From Plutella xylostella (Eukaryota > Arthropoda > Insecta > Lepidoptera > Plutellidae): a DNA stretch of 64,000 bases. The position numbers and the translations under genes are program-made. Of the stretch, positions 34,501-45,011 are shown one piece after another. The DNA lies in NCBI RefSeq assembly GCF_932276165.1, contig NC_064005.1, positions 4,154,001 to 4,218,000 of the forward strand, written 5' to 3'. A model generated the notes under the pieces. It saw nothing but the letters and a program-made list of their open reading frames with translations, was not told the DNA's origin and did no database searches. Numbering within the stretch: the stretch's first letter is position 1; the number at the start of each line of letters is the position of its first letter.

Positions 34501-37500
34501 CACCATTTTTGCTACACCTTTTGTAGATTAGATACCACGTGTATAGACTATATACGTGTATTCTATAGACTATGTACCTACTGTATTTTAATTTATAATT
34601 CACATATTACTAAAACACGTTCCTTATCTTCGAACTTGGCTCATTGGTTACTCAAGAGCGTGAACGAGTTGTCGCACTACTCTAGTCTAAATAGTTATTT
34701 ACAAAAATTTTCGACGTCTGGGTTAAGTTTACATTAAACATGACATCCCTGTCTGTCTTTATCATGCGTTATGCATTATGTCGGTAAGATACAGTATTTT
34801 AACTTACAATAACAATTAGTTCCATCTGTAATTCAAATTATAAATGTGGTTATTGTGGTATAGGTTTTACTTCTTACACAAATTACCTAATGATGTTATT
34901 TTCAATCACTTCAAATAAGTAATGCCAAAGATGTAAGAAAAACTAATGTGAAACGGGATGAGCAATATAGTGCGTGCAGGAAAATGCACTTGTGGGTTAC
35001 TCTATCTTGCCAAAAATAAACGAACGAGATTTGCCATGCAGTTGTTACTTTTATTAACACAACGAGATAGATTCGGAGTTAGTAAAACAGCACTCAGATG
35101 TTTCTTTCGTAAGCTAGAGTGATCCCATCGACTATTATAATGATGATTTTCGCTGGTCGCCATCACGCTATTGTGAATTAAATTAAATCTTCGTTCTAAT
35201 TAGTTAATAGTTAGTGTGCGATGAATTTACGTCTGAAGGTATATTACATAATAACATCCTCAGGAAGTCTGCCCATTGTAGTGTTGGTTCAATGTTAATT
35301 TATTAGACGAAATAATGTTAATTTGTTACTTCTAATCTGATGTTTTGTAAAAGGCAACATACGTGTGTGGTATGAATAATTTACCTTGAAAGATTTAAGA
35401 TACATAATATTTATGAATGTACAATGACGGAGAGGCTAAGGTGACAAGTCAAGATTATAGCAGACGCTAAAATATCCATCATTTGCAAACTACAACCTCT
35501 CCTTGACTGTTGACATTACCTACGGTTTATTGGTGCACCTTTATTCAAATTTTTACTTTACTAGCTCGCGAGCTCTGCTTTACCGTAAAAGGTTTTCCCG
35601 TGGGTATTCCGGGATAAAAGGTATCTTAAGTGATAACCCAGGGTGTCAGCTTCCTACATACCAAATTTCATTAAAATTGCTCCAGCCGTTTCCCGTGTAA
35701 AAGTAACAATCTTCCTTAGGTACTTTCGACTTATTACAGTAGGATAGTACAAAAAAATTTAACACTATTCACAATCATTACAGGAGTTTCAAGAAAGCGT
35801 ACAACGACGTGGTCCTCTCCCGCCGAGCTATACGCAACATGAACACCCTGTACCCGGACGCGACGGCGGCCGAGCTGGCAGCGGCGGACAACGAGTGCAT
35901 CATCTGTCGCGAGGACATGCACAGCGGTATGTCGCCCCTACTGCCTACGAGATAAGGTTCAGTGTCGCGTGTGATACGCAACATGAACACCCTGTACCCG
36001 GACGCGACGGCGGCCGAGCTGGCAGCGGCGGACAACGAGTGCATCATCTGTCGCGAGGACATGCACAGCGGTATGTCGCCCCTACTGCCTACGAGATAAG
36101 GTTCAGTGTCGCGTGTGACACGCAACATGAACACCCTGTACCCGGACGCGACGGCGGCCGAGCTGGCAGCGGCGGACAACGAGTGCATCATCTGTCGCGA
36201 GGACATGCACAGCGGTATGTCGCCCCTACTGCCTACGAGATAAGGTTCAGTGTCGCGTGTGATACGCAAAATGAACACCCTGTACCCGGACGCGACGGCG
36301 GCCGAGCTGGCGGCGGCGGACAACGAGTGCATCATCTGTCGCGAGGACATGCACAGCGGTATGTCGCCCCTACTGCCTACGAGATAAGGTTCAGTGTCGC
36401 GTGTGATACGCAACATGAACATTGAACACCCTGCTGCTGGAGATCCTTATTTGAAATAAATAAACACCCTGTACCCGGACTTTCATAGTTCCAAGTATGA
36501 AAAGACTTCAGTATAGCCCTTTGATAAAAAAGTGTGACCGGCTAACAATTTCTAGGAAATCGATTGTGATAAGCGATATCGGCCCAAATAGGTACCGTTT
36601 CAGTAAGATTTTACTGTTAAAATAACGTCACATAAGCGATTGCAAGGTCAGAGAAACACAACTTCACATATTATTGCTATTGTTGTAAAAACAAGGTTGT
36701 GTAAATATAAAATCCCTCTTACAAATGTTTTATGCCACGTTATTTTAGGCATGGTTAATGGATGAAAAGGCGCGACCTCACAAACCACAACAAATTATCT
36801 TTTAGACACCATTCAGCAAAATTATTTTGTACAGCTCTTTATAGGAATTTTCAACAAACCTAAAACCATCATTCTCAGGTGCGAAAAAGCTGCCATGCAA
36901 CCACATATTCCACGCGGCGTGTCTCCGCCTGTGGTTCCAGCGGCAGCAGACGTGCCCGACCTGCCGGCTGAACGTGCTGCGCGCGCCCGAGCCGCCCACC
37001 GCCGCGCCCGCGCCGCCCAATGCGGCCCCGCCCCATGTGCCCAACATGCCGAACATGCCGCTGCCCCATATGAACCTCAATATGCCGCATATGAACCTCA
37101 ATATGCCGCCGAACTTGAACTTGCCGCCGAATCTGCCGCCGCCGCCTCGTAAGTAAAGCTTTGGTGGAAGATTATGTTCTAAGTTTTGGAAAATGTGTCA
37201 AACTTTAGGCGGACTAACCCCTTTATTCGTAGATCTTACAGACATACCGTTTGCAAGAGATTTACAAAGCGACCAGTGTAACCACCATAAATAGGATAGT
37301 TTAAACGTGGAAAATACTCCGGCCCGCGACCTTAGCCAGGCAGCCAGTAGTGGCTGGATGAGGAAAGCCGAAGTATTGTGGTGCTTCTTGGGAGGGATAT
37401 ATCCTGTAGTCCACGATTACAGGCGACGTAGTAAAACAACCTCTAATATTTACTTTGTTATCCTCCCCAGCTATGATGTCATGGGGCGCGCCCCCGCCCC

Positions 37501-39834
37501 CGCCGCCGCCGCCCCCGCGCCCCGCCGGGCTCGCCACGCTTTCACTGGCTGAACTACAACGCATGGAGGGAAACGAAAGAGCGAATATCGAGGCGAGGTT
37601 GCAAGTGAGTTGATGCTCTATTACTAGTGGGGTCTATTGTGCAATGAGCGAACTAACAACGAAGTGAGGCTGCATTTTGAGTAGCTTCTCTGTTACCAGT
37701 GCCATAGCGTTAATTGTGCACTCTACAATTAACTACTAATTAGCCGCGTATCCACCTGTCGCACGCCTCGGCGAGGCATGCCTCGGGTTTGCTAGAACGC
37801 AACCCAATGCTCGGTTTGTATAAAAGTACCCTCGGTGATGACCATACAAACCGAGCATTGGATCGCGTTCAAGCAAACCCGAGGCATGCCTCGACGAGTC
37901 GTGCGACAGGTGGATACGCGGCTATTAACCCCATCCACCATTTTGTAACTGTATAATGTAAGTACTGTTGATGTGTCTTAATAATAAAATAAAAAAACCC
38001 TTCAAAACTCCGTGGTAAAGACCCAATAGATGTTTAATTGTGTCTCTTTTCACGGGCCTCAACCAGTTAAACTTTAACCCTCGATGCGTTAATTCCAGTT
38101 GCTGCAAGAGATCCAAGCGATGCTGGACGCGGCGGTGCTGCTGATGCAGCAGTACTCCACGGTGGCCGCGCGGCACCCCGGCGCCACCGTCGCCACGCAG
38201 ACTGACTCCGTGTGAGTGATGTACACTATTCTATTCTCTGTGGGGGTGTAAGTACCTGCACCTGGCTCTCGAGTGGAACCTTTGTGCCCCCCAAGGTCTA
38301 AACTGCCTTCCTAAGCTTGCACCATTTCCCACCACGCTGCCGCTGGTCCACTGCGGGTTGATGGGTTCACATATCTAGATGTGCTAAATCTAGATATGCA
38401 GGCTTCCTCAGCGATGGTATACATTGTACTTAAATTCAAAGAATTCATTGGTACATGTTAGCGCCGGGATTCGAACCCGCATATCTGGCGTGAGAAGCGG
38501 GCGCTTACCCGACTGAGCTACCACCGCTCTTGATGTGCACTAATATTACACGAGATCCAAGCGATGCTGGACGCGGCGGTGCTGCTGATGCAGCAGTACT
38601 CCACGGTGGCCGCGCGGCACCCCGGCGCCACCGTCGCCACGCAGACTGACTCCGTGTGAGTGATGTACACTAGTATTACAAGAGATCCAAGCCATGCTGG
38701 ACGCGGCGGTGCTGCTGATGCAGCAGTACTCCACGGTGGCCAGACTGACTCCGTGTGAGTGGTTTACTCTAAAGCACCCCATTCAATTCACGTACCGCGA
38801 GCCGAGCCCCGAGCCGTACCATTCCGTGGACAAATTCGTCATCGCCCACACACTACATGAGCCCCAAGTTGCAGTGTAGTCGATTGTGAACTTTTTTGAG
38901 CCTTGCACAAGGCACATAATCTGTTTTTCACGCGTCGCTCGCGTACCCAGACGGCGAGCGCCGCGCCGAGCGGCGAGCCGCACCCACCAACACATTCACA
39001 CGCGGATTTGTCCGCGGACTTGTCGCCAGTTATTGAGATCAGGCACCTGCAGAAGCAGATTATAGTGACGAATGTGAACAGTACAAACTAGCAGTCTTCA
39101 GGCTTCATTCCTTTTGGATGGCCCGGTTTACAATGAGGTCACCTTAGCTGGTATTTTGTCAGATCATATATTATAGCAATATCCATTTAAATAATTTTTA
39201 TTTATCTCTTCTTTATCCTCCACAGTAAAGAGTCCCCAGAGCGGTCAGGGGCTGGCGAGGCGCCGGCGCCGGACTCCACGTCGCCGTCGGGACTCGACGC
39301 CCGGCCCAGTGCGGCCCAGCCCGGGCCCAGCAAGGACCTGCCCAGCTCGAGCGTTATGAGCTCCACTAGCACTAGCAAGTACGTATCTGTGCAGTAATTT
39401 AATGAGATCAATTTCTATATTGAACTCGAGAAAGTACAAGTTATTAAAATTAAGATCCCTAGCTTCCCTACTAGGATACCTACCCTGTGTTTTGGCAGTC
39501 TCTTTCGTTCTTAATACATGGAAACAGTTTTGATTTAGGTATACCTAATTGAGACTTATCAAAAAGCAATACACGGTGTTGCAAAATAGACTAAGCGGAA
39601 ATGGGGTGACTGTCATGGGGTCATTCGTAGAACAAAAGTTGTTCAGTATGACCTCCTTTCGCTTTGTATACTTACCATTTTTGCCATACCCTTTAGAAAT
39701 GATGTAACGTAATCATGGTTAATATTATAAATTATATTTATTCATATCAATATTCTCTTCCCAGTGACTCGACTGACGCCGCCGCCGAGGAGTTAAGAAG
39801 ACGACGACTGCAGAAATTCACAACGGAGAAATGA
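31540..39834 (+). CDS. Hrd1 (sip3/SYVN1): Synoviolin/HRD1 ER ubiquitin ligase, 11 exons
   Basis: E3 ligase of ER-associated degradation: it spans the ER membrane and ubiquitinates misfolded proteins with Sel1L and Derlins. Exons: 31540-31668, 31981-32073, 32323-32475, 32897-33091, 33952-34136, 35784-35926, 36879-37148, 37471-37604, 38099-38211, 39226-39378, 39765-39834. All junctions are GT-AG and in phase, giving 545 residues. The N-terminal half has hydrophobic spans, with QFYPSVVYLT, HWLAEDRVDY and ASVQLVFGFEYAIL-like family motifs (here PSVQLVFGFEYAIL). The RING-H2 (about 285-325) has CIIC, PCNHIFH and CPTC. A Pro/Asn/Met-rich tail, an ALAELQRMEG-like helix segment and a basic end (ELRRRRLQKF) follow. 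Exons 5, 6 and 9 have extra donor-side copies in the following introns. Confidence 0.96.
34122..34242 (+). repeat. 61-bp tandem copy of synoviolin exon 5 donor edge
   Basis: TGTATGAGACTATGAG plus donor and about 40 bp of intron (34121-34181) is repeated directly downstream (34182-34242), with GTGAGG changed to GTAAGG. Only the last 16 exon bases are included. Confidence 0.75.
34213..34526. repeat. MITE-like element with GGTGTAGCAAAA ends
   Basis: ACAGGGTGTAGCAAAA at about 34215 is inverted as TTTTGCTACACCTTTTGT near 34507-34524. The interior is non-coding. A related but diverged pair (CGGTGTTGCAAAA / TTTTTGCCATACCC) occurs at about 39574-39690. Confidence 0.5.
34540..35560. other. Synoviolin intron, nothing recognised
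   Basis: AT-rich intron sequence between exons 5 and 6. I see no inverted ends, coding remnant or regulatory cluster that I would defend. Confidence 0.5.
35561..35712. repeat. LINE 3'-end fragment
   Basis: The words CCGTGGGTATTCCGGGATAAA, CCAGGGTGTCAGCTTCC and CATACCAAATTTCATT match from memory the 3' region of RTE-like elements common in moths. A short related word (CCCGGAATTCACACGGGAAA) occurs in opposite orientation at 25815-25838. Confidence 0.6.
35830..36423 (+). repeat. 4 x 144 bp array from synoviolin exon 6
   Basis: Four units start at 35830, 35974, 36118 and 36262, and a fifth of 18 bp at 36406. Each carries the last 97 bases of exon 6 (IRNMNTLYPDAT to CIICREDMHSG), the GTATGT donor and 47 bp of intron ending in GGTTCAGTGTCGCGTGTG. 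Only a few substitutions separate the units. The single true acceptor lies before the first unit (35782-35783). Confidence 0.95.
37742..37924. repeat. Palindromic MITE
   Basis: TAGCCGCGTATCCACCTGTC begins the left arm and is inverted at the right end. The arms are complementary for about 75-80 bp, including GAGGCATGCCTCGGGTTTG and CCAATGCTCGGTTTGTA, and the loop is short. It lies in the synoviolin intron 37605-38098. Confidence 0.88.
38107..38760 (+). repeat. Three copies of synoviolin exon 9 donor part
   Basis: The true exon 9 (38099-38211) is followed by a near-identical copy at about 38553-38657. A third at about 38683-38757 has a 31-base deletion inside the coding part. All three end in GACTCCGT plus a GTGAGT/GTGAGTGG donor. 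The downstream copies lack a proper acceptor. Confidence 0.9.
38229..38530 (-). mobile_element. tRNA-derived SINE
   Basis: Read on the minus strand the head is GGTGGTAGCTCAGTCGGGTA with a B box GGGTTCGAATCCC, followed by a body with CCGCAGTGGACCAGCGGC. The near-identical words TGATGTACACTA (38217) and TGATGTGCACTA (38531) flank it as a target-site duplication. It interrupts the spacer between the first two exon 9 copies. Confidence 0.82.
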
Positions 39835-40191
39835 GCCCACTTAATTTTGATTTTTTGTTTCACTTTACTATAACATAATATATTTAATATTTAATGTACA
39901 AAGCGTTTTAGTGACGTGTTAGCATTGTGCATCAATCAAAAATAATGTATTTATGTTCATGTAAATATATTGGATATACACATGAATACATTACATCCCG
40001 ATTGCTTTTTGTTGCCGACTCCTCACATCACATCGTAATTTTTGTTTGTAAGTTCTTAGACAAGTGATGTTGGTCTTATAGTCACATTCCCGGGGTTCAT
40101 GAAAATCGAGTATATACGTGATCAACTAGAGTTGATTGAATAGTTGAGGTATCAGTCACTTCTGTAGGCTGTCTGAACTATTTCTTCCTAA
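39835..40191 (+). other. Synoviolin 3' UTR / convergent intergenic
   Basis: AT-rich sequence after the synoviolin stop (39832-39834), converging with mRpL37. Polyadenylation-like words (AATATA, AATAAT) are present but none is clearly the signal. Confidence 0.5.
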
Positions 40192-41497
40192 TTTATTACT
40201 CACATGTAATTTGCAATATTGTCTTGTTTATGTATGGGTTAAGTTGAGACAGCTACTGATGTATCATGCATTCACACTGTGTATAAAGCACACATTATAT
40301 CAGAGTTTTTTTCAAAGATGTTCATCACCATCTATGTTAAGATAGGTAGATTATGTTATCCCAATCCTGATAAGCCAAAATATTTTGAGACAAAATCTAG
40401 CTTATCTACTTTTAGAAAATAAAATAAGAAAAGTTTCAAAGTCTATCCTTGTTTATATTTCATCATAACACTACTTAAAATATAATACTAACTTACAATT
40501 TAACAGTTGTAGAAGGCATTTATGTATCCATACACTTCAGGATTATAGTTTTCAAGTACTGGCATGCCATTGAAATACCTGCTTGAATCATACAGCGTTA
40601 CATTGTTCTTGCAATACCATACGTTCTTAGTGCCTTCAGTTCCATCTAGATTCAAAGTGTTAAGTTCTAGGACACCAAAATGGTACTTCTGTCCGTCTGT
40701 TTGTATGCAGTTTATGTAGACGGGTTCAGGTAGGTCCTGGACATTGTCCTGAAAGCAAATTAAATAGATTAAAGACGACTCATAAAGATAATATACATGC
40801 TCTAGAGTTCAGTCAGACATTTGCATATAAAATGAATTCCTTAATTATTTACTCACATGTAATTTGCAATATTGTCTTGTTTATGTATGGGTTAAGTTGA
40901 GACAGCTACTGATGTATCATGCATTCACACTGTGTATAAAGCACACATTATATCAGAGTTTTTTTCAAAGATGTTCATCACCATCTATGTTAAGATAGGT
41001 AGATTATGTTATCCCAATCCTGATAAGCCAAAATATTTTGAGACAAAATCTAGCTTATCTACTTTTAGAAAATAAAATAAGAAAAGTTTCAAAGTCTATC
41101 CTTGTTTATATTTCATCATAACACTACTTAAAATATAATACTAACTTACAATTTAACAGTTGTAGAAGGCATTTATGTATCCATACACTTCAGGATTATA
41201 GTTTTCAAGTACTGGCATGCCATTGAAATACCTGCTTGAATCATACAGCGTTACATTGTTCTTGCAATACCATACGTTCTTAGTGCCTTCAGTTCCATCT
41301 AGATTCAAAGTGTTAAGTTCTAGGACACCAAAATGGTACTTCTGTCCGTCTGTTTGTATGCAGTTTATGTAGACGGGTTCAGGTAGGTCCTGGACATTGT
41401 CCTGAAAGCAAATTAAATAGATTAAAGACGACTCATAAAGATAATATACATGCTCTAGAGTTCAGTCAGACATTTGCATATAAAATGAATTCCTTAA
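40192..41497. repeat. 653-bp exact tandem duplication of the mRpL37 last exon
   Basis: The interval from about 40192 to 40844 is repeated without visible difference to about 41497. Each copy contains the complete last coding exon (40500-40748 and 41153-41401), its acceptor and stop, and the sequence after it. A minus-strand AATAAA (40192-40197) survives only at the outer edge of the distal copy; the junction changes it in the other. Confidence 0.95.
40500..40748 (-). CDS. mRpL37: Second copy of the mRpL37 last exon
   Basis: Identical to 41153-41401 with acceptor and TAA stop, 83 codons counting the stop. It either serves as an alternative, equivalent terminal exon, or lies in the 3' UTR of transcripts that use the proximal copy. 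It could also be an assembly artefact. The only AATAAA in the duplicated block lies beyond this copy. Confidence 0.7.
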   Translation of the reverse strand, partial: DNVQDLPEPVYINCIQTDGQKYHFGVLELNTLNLDGTEGTKNVWYCKNNVTLYDSSRYFNGMPVLENYNPEVYGYINAFYNC

Positions 41498-43058
41498 TTA
41501 TATACATGCTATACATGTTTGTAACATAAAAGATATCCACAGTATCATAACACCTACCCCATGTAACTGCTTGGCGTAAGCAGTAGCAACTCCAAAGGCA
41601 TGTGTCAGTGACCTGCCGAGCAGCTGCTCATTGGTGACCGGCGTCTCGAACAGGTTGGCCACTTCTGTGTGGTTGTAGTGCAGCCATGTGGTGTGAGGAT
41701 GCTTCACGCTCACCGATGGACGGATTGCTGGTGTAAAATATATGTTATGTATTACTATTGTGGTAAGATTATTTAATATCCAGGATCTATCTAAGCTAGA
41801 GTTTTAAAGAACATTCAACAATTATGACAATAAATATAATTAGATATACTTAAGGGATTCATAAAATGGTCACAAATTAAATATAGCTAATATACAGTAT
41901 ACACATCAAGTTTACTCACGGTATTTGCTGTCTTCACTGTAGAAATGTACTGGATTCATGGTGACAGTGTGTCTAACAGGGTACAAGTCTGGTATCTGGA
42001 CAAATGGAATATCTTTCTCTGAAACATCATGTTTCAGCGGCTTCCTGGAAGTCACCAGAATGTGTGATACTTCCTGGAACTGGAATAGTTCTTCATTCTT
42101 CTCAAATACAGCTTTGCTTTCAGCGTCATTGATGACATATCGGCCTTTGGGTGTGTCAGTGTTGGATGTCTTTTCTATCAACTGCAGGAGTTTGTTGGTA
42201 AGGATTATACTAAAATTAAAATAAAGATATCTGTAGTTAATTAAGTAAAATTGTGATATTTGTGAAATTCCGATTCTGTGGAGCTGTTGCAACAACCAAT
42301 CAAAAACTAATAAATATAAAGTCAACAACACATTAAAACCATATAACAAAACAGTTAAGAAATCATACCTTAAAATAGTAAAATAAATAGAAACTCACTT
42401 CTTTCTTCTGTCAGTAATACCCAAGATCCGGGGATAGTTGTATGCTGGTCGAACAGGATCCTTGATTTTAGGAAGTTTCTTCTGCTCACAATCAAACACA
42501 TTAGCTGATAATATAGCTTTCTTCACACCCACATGTATTTCCTTGGGGGTTTCTCGGCTGGCCAGCTCTTCTATTTTCTGAGGTAGTCTGTCCTCCGCTA
42601 TTACGGTTTTAGTGAGAACCTGAGCCTGAGAAATGCCCTCAAGTAAGACATTGTTGGTGGAAATGGTGTAGCATGGCCGCTCCTTGTACTCAGGGTGGTT
42701 CTCATCAAGAGGTAGTGGTGGATCGTAGAATCCAACAATTTTTAACCTGTAATGCACGTAGTTTTTAGATTATTCAATATAAACAAAACAAAATTTAGAA
42801 GTAGCAAAAATTACTATAAATCGTCTATGGATCTCCTAAGTAAATTATTTATTTGTTTCTATAATGATAAATAACTTGCCGTTCATGTTGCTGTGGCTTT
42901 TCTTTTACAAATTCCAGAGCATCCTCTATTGGGATGCCCTTTTCCCTGAGCTCGGCCTCAATGCCAGTGTCCAGGGGAACCCGCTTTCCTTGCACAACCC
43001 AATGCTTTTTGAACATAAAACCTATATGTTGACGATTTAGAATCTGCGTTAGCCTCAT
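41153..43058 (-). CDS. mRpL37: Mitochondrial ribosomal protein L37, 5 exons
   Basis: Structural protein of the mitochondrial large ribosomal subunit. Exons: 42880-43058, 42399-42746, 41920-42209, 41558-41727, 41153-41401. The phases agree and give 411 residues, close to the size of animal mRpL37. Family-like segments include PCYTISTNNVLLEGISQAQV, the SIILTNKLLQ region, HTTWLHYNHTEVANLFETP and a C-terminal VWYCKNNVTLYDSSRYFNG. The first exon is basic and mitochondrial-import-like (MRLTQILNRQHIGFMFKKHW). The intron 42747-42879 has a GC donor (GGCAAGTT) and a normal AG acceptor; a GT donor does not fit the phase. The last exon exists a second time at 40500-40748, identical, and could be used instead. 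Confidence 0.93.
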
Positions 43059-43301
43059 TTTTCAACTTAAATATGTTTTTCTTACTAAAAATCTTCAACG
43101 AAGGAATCGAAGGATTATTATTTTTATATTATAACCTCAAATTTCTTTAAAACATATCTGTCAAACTTGTCAAAGTCAAATGTCAAAATATTTGGATTGT
43201 CAGTTGACTACATTGGTCTGTGTAACGTCGTTACAGCTTTTTTCTTTCGTCATTGTTACAGAGTAAAAATGTTGAAATCACAGAGTCATTATTTCACAGA
43301 C

Positions 43302-43349
43302 GGAAGCGGAAGTTGACGGAAGGAACCGGAAGAAGAAATTCCGGAAATG
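43302..43349. promoter_or_regulatory. GGAA cluster upstream of mRpL37
   Basis: Six GGAA words occur within about 46 bp, including CGGAAG and CCGGAA forms typical of ETS-factor sites, about 245-290 bp upstream of the mRpL37 start. A plus-strand ATG at 43347 followed by a GGTGAGT donor (43366) could also be the first exon of an unseen divergent transcript. Confidence 0.4.
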
Positions 43350-43403
43350 AATAAAGTTTGGCGAGGTGGTGAGTAATATTTTGGTATGTACGTAAGTACT
43401 TAT

Positions 43404-43830
43404 TAAGCCTCGAATTCACTAGGGCACAAGTTATGAGACTGTTACAGAACATCTACGGTGCGTGTTCTCAGAACATTTTGGTAACATGTCGTGATACATG
43501 TTGCTTGTCCACACCAGCAGTCTCCGCCGATGTCGCCCGAGGAAGTCAATAAAGTTTTTTCTACGGGCATGTTGATGCTAGAAGTCGCGCACGCGTCCAC
43601 ACTCTGCAACAACGGTCGCTAGACACAAAGTACTCTGTGCGCTAGACTGATGTCGCAGGAAGTTCTGTCTCGCGAGCCAAAACACGGAACCTGTTCTGCG
43701 ACACGTAGATGTCGCTGTATAGTCGCGTGCGACGTCGTAGAACAGAGCGCGACGTCGCGGCGACACGTAGACGACATGTGCCTAGACAGGTTCTGCGACG
43801 ATTTGTCGCCTAGTGAATACGAGGCTTTAC
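43404..43830. repeat. MITE with AAGCCTCG ends
   Basis: AAGCCTCGAATTCACTAGG at about 43405 is inverted as CCTAGTGAATACGAGGCTT near 43811-43829. The interior is rich in GTCGC/GCGAC words and makes only a chance frame (43650-43967). Confidence 0.75.
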
Positions 43831-43993
43831 TTCCATGTATATGTAGTGGATATCACTACCATGCCCAAGTGATCACGGAGACAAGCGATTTTGGTATCGT
43901 GCTAACCCTGGCATGCAGAATGCTCAAATGGTGGAGCAGAGTTGTCAGTATGATTGAAAAAATTTGAACCTGCCATGATTTAGGTAAGTAACT

Positions 43994-44216
43994 AGTGCCA
44001 CAAACTTATCTGTTCCGGTGACAGCTCACATAAATTACTAATATTCCTTAATTCTATAAGATTTTAAGTTTGCTCGTATTTTTAATTCGCTCTTGCGGTG
44101 TTAATAAACCCATCTAATCATTTACAATATACAATTCATTTGTAAGTACTTAATGAGATATGGATCAATTTAGTTCGCTCTCACTGGAACAGATAAGTTT
44201 GTCACACATAAGTACT
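43994..44216. repeat. Palindromic MITE, diverged copy
   Basis: AGTGCCACAAACTTATCTGT at 43995 and ACAGATAAGTTTGTCACAC near 44198-44216 are the inverted ends. The same family recurs at 44301-44452. Confidence 0.75.
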
Positions 44217-44300
44217 TATTTACACAGATTAATAGAAAAAAAATTGGGTCGGCTTTGTGCGTCACGTCATTTTACCCTATCCTTTATATTAAAAAAGTAT

Positions 44301-44452
44301 AGTGCCACAAACTTATCTGTTCCGGTGAGAGCGAACTAAATTGGTCCATACCTCATTACTTACTGTACTAATGAATTTCATATTGACATAGATTATATGG
44401 ACCAATTTAGTTCGCTCTCACCGGAACAGATAAGTTTGTGGCACTATACATT
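44301..44452. repeat. Palindromic MITE, well-preserved copy
   Basis: The left arm from AGTGCCACAAACTTATCTGT through GAGCGAACTAAATTGGTCC is inverted almost perfectly at the right (about 47 bp). It lies 85 bp from the 43994-44216 copy. Confidence 0.88.
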
Positions 44453-44867
44453 AAACCGTAATTAGTTAACAGTGATTAAAATCGCCCGTCTCTATCCAGA
44501 GCTGGACATCCAATGAATCCAGTAAGTATAGAAGACGCCTCTCCTTTAGTAGGAGACACTACGGTGTATTTTATAATATGTAATTTGTGGAGATAGGCAG
44601 TACCACTGAGGAAAAAAAACTACGTTAGGCAGAACTAGAGGCACACGTTGAAAAAAATATTATAACTTCAGTTTGTAAGCTTTTTTTCCAAAACTGTCAA
44701 GGCCACCTCCTTCGTCATGCCAATTCCATTTTATAAAATCTACCCCCAAACCCCTGGTGCCTGGAATGCAGAAGTTGCCGAAGATGCCGCCAGGAAGGGG
44801 CGTCATTAGTGATTTTTTGATTAATTTCTAGATTCCGAGCACCACAGGGATTAGGAGGTATTACAAT

Positions 44868-45000
44868 ACAATACACTTTATTTGCACCAAGAACAAAAAT
44901 TACAAAAAAAACAAAATTTAAAAATAAAACAGTACAAAGAGGCGGCCTTATTGCTTATAGCAATCTCTACCAGTATTATGTAGGTTCCAAAGAATATTAT
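44868..45000 (-). repeat. LINE 3' end, reverse orientation
   Basis: ACAATACAATACACTTTATTTGCACCAAG at the plus-strand left edge reads on the minus strand as a unit ending in a TATTGTATTGT tail. The same words occur at 21783-21810 (AATACACTTTATTTGCACCAA), so this is an interspersed repeat. Confidence 0.55.
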
Positions 45001-45011
45001 ATCTGTATTGT

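Noticed and set aside
35778..36425. Long frames on both strands across the 144-bp units (214 and 176 codons)
   Set aside because: Unit length is a multiple of three, which keeps any chance frame open; only the plus-strand exon reading has homology.
36802..37101. Minus-strand Gly/Met-rich frames
   Set aside because: Antisense of synoviolin exon 7 (RING and Pro-rich tail).
38460..38530. Possible tRNA gene on the minus strand
   Set aside because: The ends do not form an acceptor stem and the sequence continues into a SINE body with target-site duplication.
38694..38879. 61-codon frame continuing from the third synoviolin exon 9 copy
   Set aside because: It reads through the copied donor into intron and has no acceptor, so it is not an independent exon.
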